A stretch of DNA of 64,000 nucleotides, taken from assembly GCF_000701365.1 (NCBI RefSeq), contig NZ_JNIK01000011.1:434001-498000 (forward strand), written 5' to 3'. This DNA is from Blastococcus sp. URHD0036. Its GTDB lineage: Bacteria; Actinomycetota; Actinomycetes; Mycobacteriales; Geodermatophilaceae. Of the stretch, positions 33,002 through 41,419 are shown piece after piece (position 1 is the first letter of the stretch; every line of letters begins with the position of its first letter). The notes beneath the pieces were generated by a model. That model worked only from the letters and a program-made list of their open reading frames with translations, had not been told where the DNA came from and made no database searches. The position numbers and the translations under genes are program-made.

Positions 33002-33928
33002 TCAGGCGCTCCCGGACGGCGGGCGGGCGGCACGCCGGCGCAGCGTCGACAGGCCCAGCCCGGCGACCGCGGCGACCAGCGCCACGCCGGCGACCGCGAG
33101 CGGCCAGACGGCGCCGCCCGCCACCGGGGTGGTGGCGGCGGCGATCTGCAGGTCGACGGCGACGGTGGTGGAGGTGACGGCGCCGACCACGACCAGGCTC
33201 GTGGCGCCGGACCGCGCGCCGTCGGGGATGGTCACCTCGGCGACGACGAGCCCGTCGATGTCGGCCACGGAGGCGCCGAGCTCCGTGCCGTCGGCCAGCC
33301 GGAGGACCACGTCCTCCCCGGCGGCGAACCCGGACGCGGTGACGGTGAGGACCTCCCCCGCGGCGACACCGGTGGCGCGGTCCGACGAGGCGACGGAGAC
33401 CGCGGGGCGGGCCGGCGGCTCGGGCAGCACGCCGTCGGGCGGCAGGTCGTCGGTGCCGGCGTCCGACGGTCCGCCCACCGGCGGCACCGTGGCGGGGCCG
33501 GTCGGCGGCGCGATGGCGGCGCAGTCGGCCTCGGCGGGCCGGGTGAACTCGAAGCCCTCGAGCTCGTCGACCGAGGTGGCGCCGCTGCCGTCCAGCGCGG
33601 TGAACAGCACGCGGGAGTCGATCGTCTCGCCCCAGGCGACGTCCCCGGTGGTCAGCTGGACCGTCTGCCCGGGATCGACCCGCGCACGGTCCTCCCCGCC
33701 CGGCCGGCGGGTGGTGGCGAGGACGACGTCGTAGGCGACCAGAGCACCGGTGACCTCGACGGCCACGCCACCGGGGCGGCAGCTGGGCCCCTGCGTGACC
33801 CGGACGTCGGGCCGGGTGGGGTCGTCGACCGCGAGCGCGGGAACCGATCCCAGAGTGATGAGGCCGCCCACGAGCACACCGAGCACGGCGGACCTGCGGA
33901 CGACCCTCGGCGAGGCACCGAAAGGCAC
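33002..33928 (-). CDS. Secreted/surface protein with C-terminal membrane anchor
   Basis: A 308-residue protein, not recognised as a named family. It has a Sec signal peptide ([21 protein letters not shown]; likely cut after 'PALA'), two beta-rich modules separated by a Pro/Gly linker at about 140-175, and a C-terminal hydrophobic helix ('[19 protein letters not shown]') followed by Arg residues. That is the sorting pattern of a membrane-anchored surface protein without an LPXTG motif. The second module ('[24 protein letters not shown]') resembles IPT/Ig-like folds. Confidence 0.7.
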   Translation of the reverse strand: MPFGASPRVVRRSAVLGVLVGGLITLGSVPALAVDDPTRPDVRVTQGPSCRPGGVAVEVTGALVAYDVVLATTRRPGGEDRARVDPGQTVQLTTGDVAWGETIDSRVLFTALDGSGATSVDELEGFEFTRPAEADCAAIAPPTGPATVPPVGGPSDAGTDDLPPDGVLPEPPARPAVSVASSDRATGVAAGEVLTVTASGFAAGEDVVLRLADGTELGASVADIDGLVVAEVTIPDGARSGATSLVVVGAVTSTTVAVDLQIAAATTPVAGGAVWPLAVAGVALVAAVAGLGLSTLRRRAARPPSGSA

Positions 33929-34109
33929 GCAGTTCCCCCCAAGCAGTCGTACTGCCGGTGGCGATCGAGCGTCTCCACGGCGGCCTCCACATGATGGCTG
34001 CCGTGAGGGCTCCCCGACCGTCCGTCACGGACGGTTCTGGCGTGTCGGCGCGGCGTGTCGGGAGAAAGTCCGGCCGAGGGGCCGAGGCGCCGCCGATCGC
34101 GCGGCGTCC

Positions 34110-34115
34110 TAGCGT
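34110..34115 (+). promoter_or_regulatory. Putative -10 box of a leaderless hydroxy-acid oxidase transcript
   Basis: TAGCGT lies 7 nt before GTG 34123, the expected distance for transcription to begin at the start codon itself. No Shine-Dalgarno is present. Confidence 0.4.
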
Positions 34116-34122
34116 GACGGGC

Positions 34123-35454
34123 GTGACATCTGCAGCCGGGACCGGACGCCGTCGACAGAACGAGATCTACCGCGCGGGGGTGTACGGCCGCCTGCCCCGC
34201 GTGCCGACGGTCTTCGGCGGACTGCAGCGGGCCGCCCGCCGCCGGCTGGACGCGCGGGCCTACGCCTACGTCGCCGGGGGCGCCGGCGAGGAGGCCACCC
34301 AGCGGGCCAACCGTGCCGCGTTCGACCGGTGGGCGATCGTGCCCCGGGTGCTGCGCGACGTGAGCGTCCGCGACACCTCGGTGGAGCTGTTCGGCCGGCG
34401 GCTGCCCGCGCCGGTGCTGCTGGGGCCGGTCGGCGCGCTGGAGCTGGTGCACCCGGAGGCCGACCTCGCGGTGGCCCGCGCCGCCGCCGGGCTGGGCGTG
34501 CCCATGGTGTTCTCGAACCAGGCGTCGGTGCCGATGGAGACCTGCGCCGACGCGATGGGCGACTCCCCCCGCTGGTTCCAAATGTACTGGTCGACGTCGG
34601 ACGAGCTGGTGGAGAGCCTGGTCGGCCGCGCCGAGGCCTCGGGCTGCGAGGCGCTGGTGGTCACGCTCGACACCACGATGCTCGGCTGGCGCCCCCGCGA
34701 CCTCGACCTCGGGCACCTGCCCTTCGCCCTGGGGAAGGGCATCGCGCAGTACACGTCCGACCCGGTGTTCCGGCGGCTGGTGGAGGCCCGTGCGGAGGCC
34801 CCCGCGCCGGTGCAGCCGGGCGCCTCGGCGGAGCGGGACCGGCAGCCGCGGCCCACGCTCGCCGCCGTCCGCGCGCTGGTCGGCATGGCCCGGGCGTGGC
34901 CCGGACCGCTCCTGGAGAACCTCCGCTCCCCGCTGCCGCGCGCCGCCGTCGAGACCTTCCTGTCCATCTACTCGCGGCCCTCCATCACCTGGGCGGACCT
35001 GGCGTGGCTGCGGTCGCGCACGCGGCTGCCGATCGTGCTCAAGGGCGTGCTGCACCCCGACGACGCCCGCCGCGCCCTGGACGAGGGGGTCGACGGCGTG
35101 GTGGTCAGCACCCACGGCGGGCGCCAGGTGGACCGCTCCATCGCCGCGCTCGACGCGCTGCCCGGCGTGGTCGCCGCCATCGGGGACCGCGCGCCGGTGC
35201 TGCTGGACAGCGGTGTGCGCAGCGGCGCCGACGCGCTGGTCGCGGTCGCGCTGGGCGCCCGGGCGGTGCTGCTCGGCCGGCCGTTCGCGTGGGGCCTGGC
35301 GCTCGCCGGCGAGGAGGGCGTGCAGCAGGTCGTCTCCGACGTGCTGGGCGAGTTCGACCTGACGCTGGGTCTCGCCGGGCTGACCTCGGTGTCCGAGCTG
35401 TCCCCGGAGATCCTCCGGCGCGTCGACCGATGGGACACGCCGACCGGGGGTTGA
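34123..35454 (+). CDS. FMN-dependent alpha-hydroxy-acid oxidizing protein (lactate 2-monooxygenase-like)
   Basis: A 443-residue TIM-barrel flavoenzyme that oxidises 2-hydroxy acids such as lactate. Catalytic His/Arg are in '[20 protein letters not shown]', and the FMN phosphate site reads '[29 protein letters not shown]'. The N-terminal part '[24 protein letters not shown]' is classical. A loop insertion of about 60 residues around 215-275 is the size seen in lactate 2-monooxygenase. GTG 34123 was chosen for the leaderless promoter; GTG 34114 is 3 codons longer. Confidence 0.88.
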   Translation: MTSAAGTGRRRQNEIYRAGVYGRLPRVPTVFGGLQRAARRRLDARAYAYVAGGAGEEATQRANRAAFDRWAIVPRVLRDVSVRDTSVELFGRRLPAPVLLGPVGALELVHPEADLAVARAAAGLGVPMVFSNQASVPMETCADAMGDSPRWFQMYWSTSDELVESLVGRAEASGCEALVVTLDTTMLGWRPRDLDLGHLPFALGKGIAQYTSDPVFRRLVEARAEAPAPVQPGASAERDRQPRPTLAAVRALVGMARAWPGPLLENLRSPLPRAAVETFLSIYSRPSITWADLAWLRSRTRLPIVLKGVLHPDDARRALDEGVDGVVVSTHGGRQVDRSIAALDALPGVVAAIGDRAPVLLDSGVRSGADALVAVALGARAVLLGRPFAWGLALAGEEGVQQVVSDVLGEFDLTLGLAGLTSVSELSPEILRRVDRWDTPTGG

Positions 35455-35593
35455 CCCCTCCGTGTGGCCTGGGTCACAGTGTTCCTGGGCGGGGGCAGCC
35501 GGGAAACCATTGGCCATCCACCGCTGGATGGACCGACCAACGCGGCCAGACCGCCAGAGCCGGCCCCCCGCCCCACAACCTCCTCCGCGCACG

Positions 35594-35630
35594 CTCGTGC
35601 TCTGCCCATCGGTACGGGGCAGAGCACGAG
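35594..35630. repeat. Palindromic repeat, copy C
   Basis: Arms CTCGTGCTCTGCCC (35594-35607) and GGGCAGAGCACGAG (35617-35630) around a 9-nt loop, matching copies A and B near 12 kb. It lies in the 227-bp gap between the hydroxy-acid oxidase and aldehyde dehydrogenase genes; nothing else was recognised in that gap. Confidence 0.85.
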
Positions 35631-35681
35631 GACGCCGGGAACACCCCTGCAGGCTCCGGCGGGCGAGCGCAGGATGGGGCC

Positions 35682-37160
35682 GTGACCAGCAGCGAGACCA
35701 CCGCGACCATCGAGGGGCTGAGCCGCCCCGTTCCCGTCCAGCTCTTCGTGGGCGGCACCTGGCAACCGGCCGGGGGCGGTGCGACGTTCGAGGTCCGCGA
35801 CCCCGCGGACGCCTCCGTCCTGGCTCGCGTCGCCGACGCGACGGCCGACGACGCCCGCGCGGCCATGGACGCCGCCGCCGCCGCGGCACCGGCCTGGGCC
35901 GCCACCGCGCCGCGGGAGCGGGGTGAGATCCTGCGCCGCACGTTCGAGGCGATGACCGGCCCGCGGGCCGACGACCTGGCCCTCCTCATGGTCCGGGAGA
36001 ACGGCAAGACGCTCACCGACGCCCGGGGCGAGCTCACCTACGCCGCGGAGTTCTTCCGCTGGTTCAGCGAGGAGGCCGTGCGGATCGACGGCGACTACCG
36101 CGTGGCCCCGGCCGGCGGCACCCGCACGGTCGTCGTCCGCCAGCCCGTCGGCATCTCGCTGGCCATCACGCCGTGGAACTTCCCGGCAGCCATGCTCACC
36201 CGCAAGCTCGGCCCGGCGTTCGCCGCCGGGTGCCCGGTGGTGGTGAAGCCGGCGTCGGAGACGCCGCTGACGGCGCTGCTGCTCGCGGAACTGCTGGCGG
36301 AGGCAGGGCTCCCGGACGGCGTGCTGAGCGTGCTCCCGACGACCAGCGCCAAGGACGTCGCCGGCACGGCGATGGCCGACCCGCGGCTGCGCAAGGTCAG
36401 CTTCACCGGCTCCACCGAGGTCGGCCGCGGGCTGCTCAAGCAGGCCGCCGACCAGGTGCTGGTCAGCTCGATGGAGCTGGGCGGGAACGCGCCGTTCATC
36501 GTCTGCGCCGACGCCGACCTGGACGCCGCGGTGGAGGGCGCGATGGTGGCGAAGCTGCGCAACGGCGGCGAGGCGTGCACCGCGGCCAACCGCTTCTACG
36601 TCGAGGACGCCGTCGCCGACGAGTTCGCCCGGAGGCTCGCCGACCGGATGGGCACCCTGACCCTCGGTCGCGGGGACGACGAGGGGGTCGGACTCGGCCC
36701 CCTCGTCAACGAGGACACGGTCGGCAAGGTGGAGCGGATCGTGAAGGAGACCGTCGAGGCCGGGGCGCGCGTGGTCATCGGCGGTGAGCGACCCGAGGGG
36801 CCGGGGTACTTCTACCCGCCGACCGTGCTCGTCGATGTCCCCGCCGGCTCACCCGCCACCGAGGAGGAGATCTTCGGCCCGGTCGCGCCGATCGTGCGGT
36901 TCGGGTCCGACGAGGAGGTGCTCGCGCTCGCCAACGGCACCGAGTTCGGGCTGGTCTCCTACGTCTTCACCGGCGACCTGGCCCGCGGGCTGCGCCTGGC
37001 CGAGGCCCTCGAGTCCGGGATGGTCGGGCTCAACCGCGGCGTCGTCAGCGACCCGGCGGCGCCGTTCGGCGGGGTCAAGCAGAGCGGCATCGGCCGCGAG
37101 GGCGGGCACGAGGGGCTGGCCGAGTACCTGCAGACGAAGTACATCTCCTTCCCGCTCTGA
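35682..37160 (+). CDS. NAD(P)-dependent aldehyde dehydrogenase, succinate-semialdehyde type
   Basis: A 492-residue ALDH. Conserved parts are 'TPWNFPAAMLTRKLGPAFAAG', the cofactor motif 'VSFTGSTEVGRGLL', catalytic Glu 'MELGGNAPFIV', catalytic Cys 'LRNGGEACTAANRFYV' and 'EEIFGPVAPIVRF'. The sequence style and 'PFGGVKQSGIGREGG' end fit the GabD (SSADH) branch. GTG 35682 fits the family N-terminus. It stands alone downstream of palindrome C, convergent with the GT2-GtrA gene. Confidence 0.92.
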   Translation: MTSSETTATIEGLSRPVPVQLFVGGTWQPAGGGATFEVRDPADASVLARVADATADDARAAMDAAAAAAPAWAATAPRERGEILRRTFEAMTGPRADDLALLMVRENGKTLTDARGELTYAAEFFRWFSEEAVRIDGDYRVAPAGGTRTVVVRQPVGISLAITPWNFPAAMLTRKLGPAFAAGCPVVVKPASETPLTALLLAELLAEAGLPDGVLSVLPTTSAKDVAGTAMADPRLRKVSFTGSTEVGRGLLKQAADQVLVSSMELGGNAPFIVCADADLDAAVEGAMVAKLRNGGEACTAANRFYVEDAVADEFARRLADRMGTLTLGRGDDEGVGLGPLVNEDTVGKVERIVKETVEAGARVVIGGERPEGPGYFYPPTVLVDVPAGSPATEEEIFGPVAPIVRFGSDEEVLALANGTEFGLVSYVFTGDLARGLRLAEALESGMVGLNRGVVSDPAAPFGGVKQSGIGREGGHEGLAEYLQTKYISFPL

Positions 37161-37196
37161 GCGCGTGGGGGCGGCCCGGCGCTCGCCCTCGCGGGA

Positions 37197-38405
37197 CTAC
37201 GCCGGAGAGGTCGGCGGGCGGTCCTCGGCGCCCGGGCCCGCCTCGGGTCCGGGGGTCGAGACGCCCTGCAGCGGGGCGATCGCCATGACGTCGACCGGCG
37301 GCGCGTCGGCGAGGGCCTCCTCGGGGGACCGGCGCGGGCGGTAGACGAAGGTGGAGACGAAGAGGAACCGGGCGAGGAAGGCCACCGCCAGGGTCAGCCC
37401 CTGGGCCAGGACCGACGGCACGCTCGCGGCCTCGACCAGGAACGCCAGGACCGGCAGCCGGACCAGGGTGTCGACGTTGTTGTAGAGCAGCGAGTGCAGG
37501 AACCGCAGCCACCGGGGGTGCCGGTTCTCGGCCCTCAGGTCGGCGAAGACGAAGCGCTCCTGCAGCACGAAGTTGTGCGCGATGGCGATCTCGGTCGCGA
37601 TGACCGCCGCCGGCAGGTAGTGCAGGCTCGTGTCGCGCAGCAGCAGCCACATGATCAGCAGGTTGACGATGGTCCCGAGCGCCCCGACCGCGGCGAACCG
37701 AGACATCTTGCCCATCCGCAGGGCGGCCATCTGGTAGAGGAACTGGGCGCCGTTGCGCCAGGAGGCCTTGCTCTCGCCGTCGTGCCGCTCGCCGAAGGCG
37801 AAGGGGATCTCGGCGACCGCGAGGTCGTGGCGGGCGAGGATCTCGAGAAGGATCTTGAACCCGCGCGGGCGCAGCCGGTCCAGCTCCACGGCGCTGCGGC
37901 GGACGCAGAAGAAGCCGGTCATCGGGTCGGTGCAGACCCGGCCGACCCGGCGCGGGAAGCAGGAGCGGGCCAGCAGCGTGGAGCCGCTGGAGACCGCGCG
38001 CCGCCACGAGGAGGAGAGGCCGGAGGAGTCGCCGGAACCGCAGTAGCGGCTGGCCACGACCATGTCGACCGGGTCGGCGTTGTCGCGCAGCAGCGGCACG
38101 AGCTCCGGCGGGTGCTGCAGGTCGCCGTCCATCACGACGACGTACTCGCCGCGGGCCGCCGCTATCCCGGCGGCGACGGCACCGGCCAGCCCGCCTTCGC
38201 GCTGGTCGCGCTCCCGGTGCAGCAGCCGGACGGGGAGGGTGCTGGTCTGCGCGACCTCGCGCACGACGTCGGCGGTGTCGTCGTTCGAGTCGTCGACGAA
38301 CAGGATCTCGGCGTCCCGACCGGCCAGCGCCGCATCCAGCCGCCGCACGAGCTCGGGGACGTTCCCGCGCTCGTTGAAGGTCGGCACCACGACGGTCGTG
38401 TCCAC
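37197..38405 (-). CDS. Polyprenol-phosphate glycosyltransferase fused to a GtrA membrane domain
   Basis: A 402-residue protein. The N-terminal GT2 domain is of the dolichyl-phosphate mannose synthase type ('TVVVPTFNERGNVPELVRRL', 'VVMDGDLQHPPEL', 'TDPMTGFFCVRRSAVEL'). The C-terminal part (about 240-370) is a four-helix GtrA domain ('RFAAVGALGTIVNLLIMWLLL'). Such proteins charge a polyprenyl phosphate with a sugar and help flip it for extracytoplasmic glycosylation. GTG 38405 has GGGAGGC upstream. The acidic/Pro tail after the GtrA domain is low-complexity. Confidence 0.88.
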   Translation of the reverse strand: MDTTVVVPTFNERGNVPELVRRLDAALAGRDAEILFVDDSNDDTADVVREVAQTSTLPVRLLHRERDQREGGLAGAVAAGIAAARGEYVVVMDGDLQHPPELVPLLRDNADPVDMVVASRYCGSGDSSGLSSSWRRAVSSGSTLLARSCFPRRVGRVCTDPMTGFFCVRRSAVELDRLRPRGFKILLEILARHDLAVAEIPFAFGERHDGESKASWRNGAQFLYQMAALRMGKMSRFAAVGALGTIVNLLIMWLLLRDTSLHYLPAAVIATEIAIAHNFVLQERFVFADLRAENRHPRWLRFLHSLLYNNVDTLVRLPVLAFLVEAASVPSVLAQGLTLAVAFLARFLFVSTFVYRPRRSPEEALADAPPVDVMAIAPLQGVSTPGPEAGPGAEDRPPTSPA

Positions 38406-38706
38406 GCGCGATGCCTCCCACGGTCCGGCCGGTCGGAGAGGGGCCAGACCGGGTGTGACCTTACGAGGGTGCCACGCCTCGGGGGTGCTGCGCCGGACGG
38501 CCCGGCGCCGGAGGCCGCGCCGACCCCACCGGGACCGCACGCCCCACCCGCCCCGGGACGGTGGTCGGCCCGGCGACGTCAGGGACGGTCCCGACGACGG
38601 GGGCGGATGCGCCTCCGGATTGAGGCCCGGATCACAGAACGGGGAAAGATTCTCAGTGCCAAGATGTTGCTGCGGACACACCGGCCCGCCCGGCACGAGG
38701 AGGACC
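38406..38706. other. 301-bp divergent intergenic region
   Basis: Holds the promoters of the GT2-GtrA gene and of the catabolic MarR gene. The only structure recognised is the CTCAGTGCCAAG site at 38652-38663. AT-richer sequence around 38630-38670 is the likely core promoter of the MarR gene. Confidence 0.6.
38652..38663. promoter_or_regulatory. Putative operator, site 1, upstream of the catabolic marR gene
   Basis: CTCAGTGCCAAG matches the consensus CTKAGYRCTNAG with few deviations and is almost the reverse complement of site 3. It ends 43 bp before the MarR ATG, consistent with autoregulation. Confidence 0.5.
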
Positions 38707-39273
38707 ATGACCGCGACCGACGCCGTCGGCACCCACCCCCGGGACGCCGTGGACGAGATCATCGGCCAGTGGGCTCGGGTCCGCCCGGACCTGGACGTCT
38801 CGGCGATGCAGGTGTTCGGCCGCCTGCACCGCAGCTTCCTGCTCTACCGGTCCGCGATCGGGGAGCGCTTCACGGAGGCCGGTACGACCGAGCCCGGCTT
38901 CGACGTGCTCGCCGCGCTGCGCCGGTCGGGGTCCCATCACCGCCTGTCCGCCGGCGAGCTGGCCCGGCAGACGCTGGTCACGACCGGGGGGCTGACGCTG
39001 CGCGTCAAGCGTCTCGAGAAGGAGGGCCTCGTCCGCCGCGAGCGCGACCCCGAGGACCACCGGATGGTCTACGTGTCCCTCACCGACGCCGGCCGCGAGC
39101 TGGTCGACCGGACGGCCGACCTGCACTTCGTCAACATGGCGCGGATGCTCGAGGGGCTCACCGACGCGGAGCGCGACGACCTGGCACGCCTGCTCGGCCG
39201 GCTGTTCGACTGCCTGCAGGACGCCACGCCGGGTCTCGACCTGGCCGAGGCAGCCGCCGTCGGCGAACGCTGA
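38707..39273 (+). CDS. MarR-family regulator, proposed repressor of the catabolic island
   Basis: A 188-residue winged-helix regulator. The DNA-reading helices are 'LSAGELARQTLVTTGGLTLRVKRLEKEGLV' and the wing 'RERDPEDHRMVYVSLTDAGREL'. The N-terminal 'QWARVRPDLDVSAMQVFGRLHR' is shared with the second island MarR at 57805 ('RPDIDPASIGVFGRIAR'), so the two are paralogues. GAGGAGG lies just before ATG 38707. It converges on the 14-gene operon and has a copy of the shared operator in its own promoter, which makes it the best candidate for the regulon's repressor. Confidence 0.9.
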   Translation: MTATDAVGTHPRDAVDEIIGQWARVRPDLDVSAMQVFGRLHRSFLLYRSAIGERFTEAGTTEPGFDVLAALRRSGSHHRLSAGELARQTLVTTGGLTLRVKRLEKEGLVRRERDPEDHRMVYVSLTDAGRELVDRTADLHFVNMARMLEGLTDAERDDLARLLGRLFDCLQDATPGLDLAEAAAVGER

Positions 39274-39321
39274 CGCGGCCGCACCCGGCCGACGATCGGC
39301 ACGGTCTGGTCGGTGCAGCCG

Positions 39322-39717
39322 TCAGGCCCCGGAGGCGCTGCCCCTGATGCCCTGCGCCTCGACTTCGACCTTGAGGCCGGGGTCGACCAGGGCGGCCACC
39401 CCGACGAGCGTCGAGCACGGGAAGTCCCCGGAGAAGACCTCCGACCGCGCCCGGCCGACGGCGACCTTGTCGGCGACGTCGGTCAGGTAGACGCGCAGCA
39501 CCAGGATGTCGTCCACCGAGGCGCCGCAGGCCTCGGTCAGCTCGCGCACCCGGCGGAAGGTCTCGACGGCCTGCAGGTAGGCGTCGCCCCCACCGACCGG
39601 ACCGTCGGGCCCGCCGGCGTGCATGCCGGACAGGAAGAAGTGGTCGCCGTGCACCCGGGCGTTGCTGAACATCCCGGGCCGCGGCGGCTCCGGCACCGAC
39701 TCCGCGGCGACCCTCAC
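39322..39717 (-). CDS. RidA-family protein, distal gene of the catabolic operon
   Basis: A 131-residue RidA/YjgF-fold protein ('HFFLSGMHAGG', 'RRVRELTEACGASVDDILVLRVYL', 'FPCSTLVGVAALVDPGLKVEVEA'). RidA proteins hydrolyse enamines/imines; some branches are 2-aminomuconate deaminases. The usual catalytic Arg in the 'RxxxxV' segment near the C-terminal third is replaced by the 'CSTLVGV' context, so deaminase activity is not assured. GTG 39717 overlaps the upstream gene by 4 bp. It shares only fold-level similarity with the RidA at 48627. Confidence 0.85.
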   Translation of the reverse strand: MRVAAESVPEPPRPGMFSNARVHGDHFFLSGMHAGGPDGPVGGGDAYLQAVETFRRVRELTEACGASVDDILVLRVYLTDVADKVAVGRARSEVFSGDFPCSTLVGVAALVDPGLKVEVEAQGIRGSASGA

Positions 39718-40094
39718 GCCCGTCCCGTCCTCTCGTTGGCCTCGCGGACAAGGCGCTGCCGGGTCTCGAGGAAGTCGTACGTCGGGTAGAAGTCGGTCTG
39801 GAACACGCCCCACGCGCGGCGCTCCAGCTCGACGTTCACCACCTGGAGCAGGCGGGGCGGCAGTCGCAGCGTCACGATCTGGCCCACGCCCATCGCGACC
39901 ACCCAGGAGACGACCTCGCACCCCTCGGGCGGGAAGCCGTTCCACCAGTCGACCGCGTCGAGCCTGTCCCGTTGCTGCACCAGGTCCTGCGTCTGGTCGT
40001 GCCGCAGGAAGACGGTCAGCAGCATGGTCTCCCCGGCGGGGGCGGGCTCCTCCGGAGAGGCACCCTCCCCCGCCGGGCTTGACCCGTCAGGCAT
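39714..40094 (-). CDS. Unknown 126-residue protein of the catabolic operon
   Basis: Not recognised. After a low-complexity N-terminus of about 23 residues the protein reads 'MLLTVFLRHDQTQDLVQQRD', 'WWNGFPPEGCEVVSWVVAMG' and 'QIVTLRLPPRLLQVVNVEL', a beta-alpha-beta layout like a ferredoxin-fold (dimeric alpha/beta barrel or NIPSNAP-like) protein. ATG 40094 overlaps the Rieske gene by 8 bp; an internal ATG at 40025 would remove the low-complexity start. Position directly after the oxygenase suggests an accessory enzyme or isomerase. Confidence 0.6.
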   Translation of the reverse strand: MPDGSSPAGEGASPEEPAPAGETMLLTVFLRHDQTQDLVQQRDRLDAVDWWNGFPPEGCEVVSWVVAMGVGQIVTLRLPPRLLQVVNVELERRAWGVFQTDFYPTYDFLETRQRLVREANERTGRA

Positions 40095-41199
40095 CGGCCG
40101 GAGTCGCCAGCTGGGCTGCCTGCTCCTTGGCATCGGCTCGGTACATCCGGCGGATCCGGGAGACGCCCAGGTCGTGCTGGTACAGGTGCTCGTCGACGTC
40201 GGCGTCGGCGGCGAGGGCCTCGAGGACGATGCGGTCCTGCTCGAGCACCGCCCAGTGCTTGGCCTCGAGCTGGGTCCGGTAGAGGAACCGCCACACCTCG
40301 CGCTCCCAGCCCTCCACCTTCCGCGTGCGCCAGTGGAAGATCGCCGAGTGGGTCTCGTCGATCGGCGTGGCCATGCCGACGATGCCGAAGACCCCACCGG
40401 GCCCGGCGTTCTGGCCGTAGGGGATCTCGAGGTCGACGTAGTCCATCGCGCCGCGGGCGAACTCCACCCAGTCGAAGTTCACGCCGCGCTGATCGGTCTT
40501 CTCGAAGAAGAACCCGCGGTCGGTCTCCCGGATGCGGAACCGGGCGGAGGTGTCACCGCCGAACATCGAGTGCGAGTCCCGGTGCAGGAAGGCGCCGTGC
40601 ATGGGGTCGAGGACGTTGTCCATGTAGAACCGCCACGGCCCGGCCCACTCGGCGTAGTTGGAGAACCAGGAGACGGCGGGGTCGGCAAGCCGATCCGGCA
40701 GCGCGAACTCCGTCGGCCGTGACTCCTCGGTGAGCGGCACGAACGCGAAGATCGTGTCCGCCGCCTCCGTGACGCTCAACGAGACGGTGGCCTTCTTGCC
40801 CTCGAGCGCGCACCCGGGCATGCCGGGGACCGACACGACGGTCCCGGTGCCGTCGACCTGGACGCCGTGGTAGCGGCAGGCCACCCGGTCACCGAGGTGC
40901 TGCCCGACCGACAGCGGGGCGCTGCGGTGCGGGCACCGGTCCTCGAGCATCGAGATGGTGCCGGAGGCGTTGCGGAACAGCAGCCAGTCGACGCCCAGGC
41001 GCGTGACCTTGACCATCTCGCCGGCGCCGACGAAGCGCGAGGGGAGGATCGGGTACCAGCGGTCGCGCAGGCCGGTGGCTGCGAGCTCGTCGGCCGAGAG
41101 GGTGCGGCGGGTGCCGACGACCTTGGGGGTCTTGACCGGCCGCGGGCGGGCCGGCGCGGTCACCGGCGTGGTGGCGGGCGCGGTTGAGGGTGTGGTCAT
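40087..41199 (-). CDS. Rieske non-haem iron oxygenase, alpha subunit
   Basis: A 370-residue terminal oxygenase. The Rieske 2Fe-2S site is complete: Cys89 and His91 in 'EDRCPHRSAPLS', Cys108 and His111 in 'VACRYHGVQ'. The catalytic iron site is 'DNVLDPMHGAFLHRDSH' (about 196-212), with the bridging Asp and two His. No beta-subunit gene is present, as in VanA-, dicamba- or carnitine-type oxygenases. The reductase at 47033 supplies electrons. A Thr/Pro/Ala tail of about 25 residues precedes the fold. Substrate unknown. Confidence 0.93.
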   Translation of the reverse strand: MTTPSTAPATTPVTAPARPRPVKTPKVVGTRRTLSADELAATGLRDRWYPILPSRFVGAGEMVKVTRLGVDWLLFRNASGTISMLEDRCPHRSAPLSVGQHLGDRVACRYHGVQVDGTGTVVSVPGMPGCALEGKKATVSLSVTEAADTIFAFVPLTEESRPTEFALPDRLADPAVSWFSNYAEWAGPWRFYMDNVLDPMHGAFLHRDSHSMFGGDTSARFRIRETDRGFFFEKTDQRGVNFDWVEFARGAMDYVDLEIPYGQNAGPGGVFGIVGMATPIDETHSAIFHWRTRKVEGWEREVWRFLYRTQLEAKHWAVLEQDRIVLEALAADADVDEHLYQHDLGVSRIRRMYRADAKEQAAQLATPADA

Positions 41200-41200
41200 C

Positions 41201-41419
41201 TCAGTCTCCCAGTCGGCGCATCTCGTCGCGGAGCGAATCCGCGGTCCAGGGACCCCCGTCGGGGGCGTTGAGGCCCAGCCCGTTCAGTCCGTCGACCAGG
41301 CCGGGCAGGTCGTGCACGCCGCGCCCGAAGACCTCCATGATCGCGCCGGAGAGCTTCTGCTCGTACGGGCTGATGGGGTGCGGGTGCGTCTGGTGCTCTT
41401 CCAGGTACTGCTCAGGCAT
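41201..41419 (-). CDS. Small protein with recombinase-like helix-turn-helix, linked to the Rieske gene
   Basis: A 72-residue soluble protein: 'EEHQTHPHPISPYEQKLSGAIMEVFGRGVHDLPGLVDGLN' followed by 'GPWTADSLRDEMRRLGD'. The second half resembles the helix-turn-helix of serine recombinases ('W T ... L'), and I recall small proteins annotated this way next to Rieske oxygenases. It is too small to be a recombinase. It is likely an oxygenase partner. ATG 41419 lies 8 bp inside the upstream gene. Confidence 0.65.
   Translation of the reverse strand: MPEQYLEEHQTHPHPISPYEQKLSGAIMEVFGRGVHDLPGLVDGLNGLGLNAPDGGPWTADSLRDEMRRLGD

Noticed and set aside
41201-41419. Site-specific recombinase or mobile-element remnant
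   Set aside because: Only a short HTH-like segment is present, the gene is tightly embedded in the catabolic operon, and no repeats or att sites flank it.
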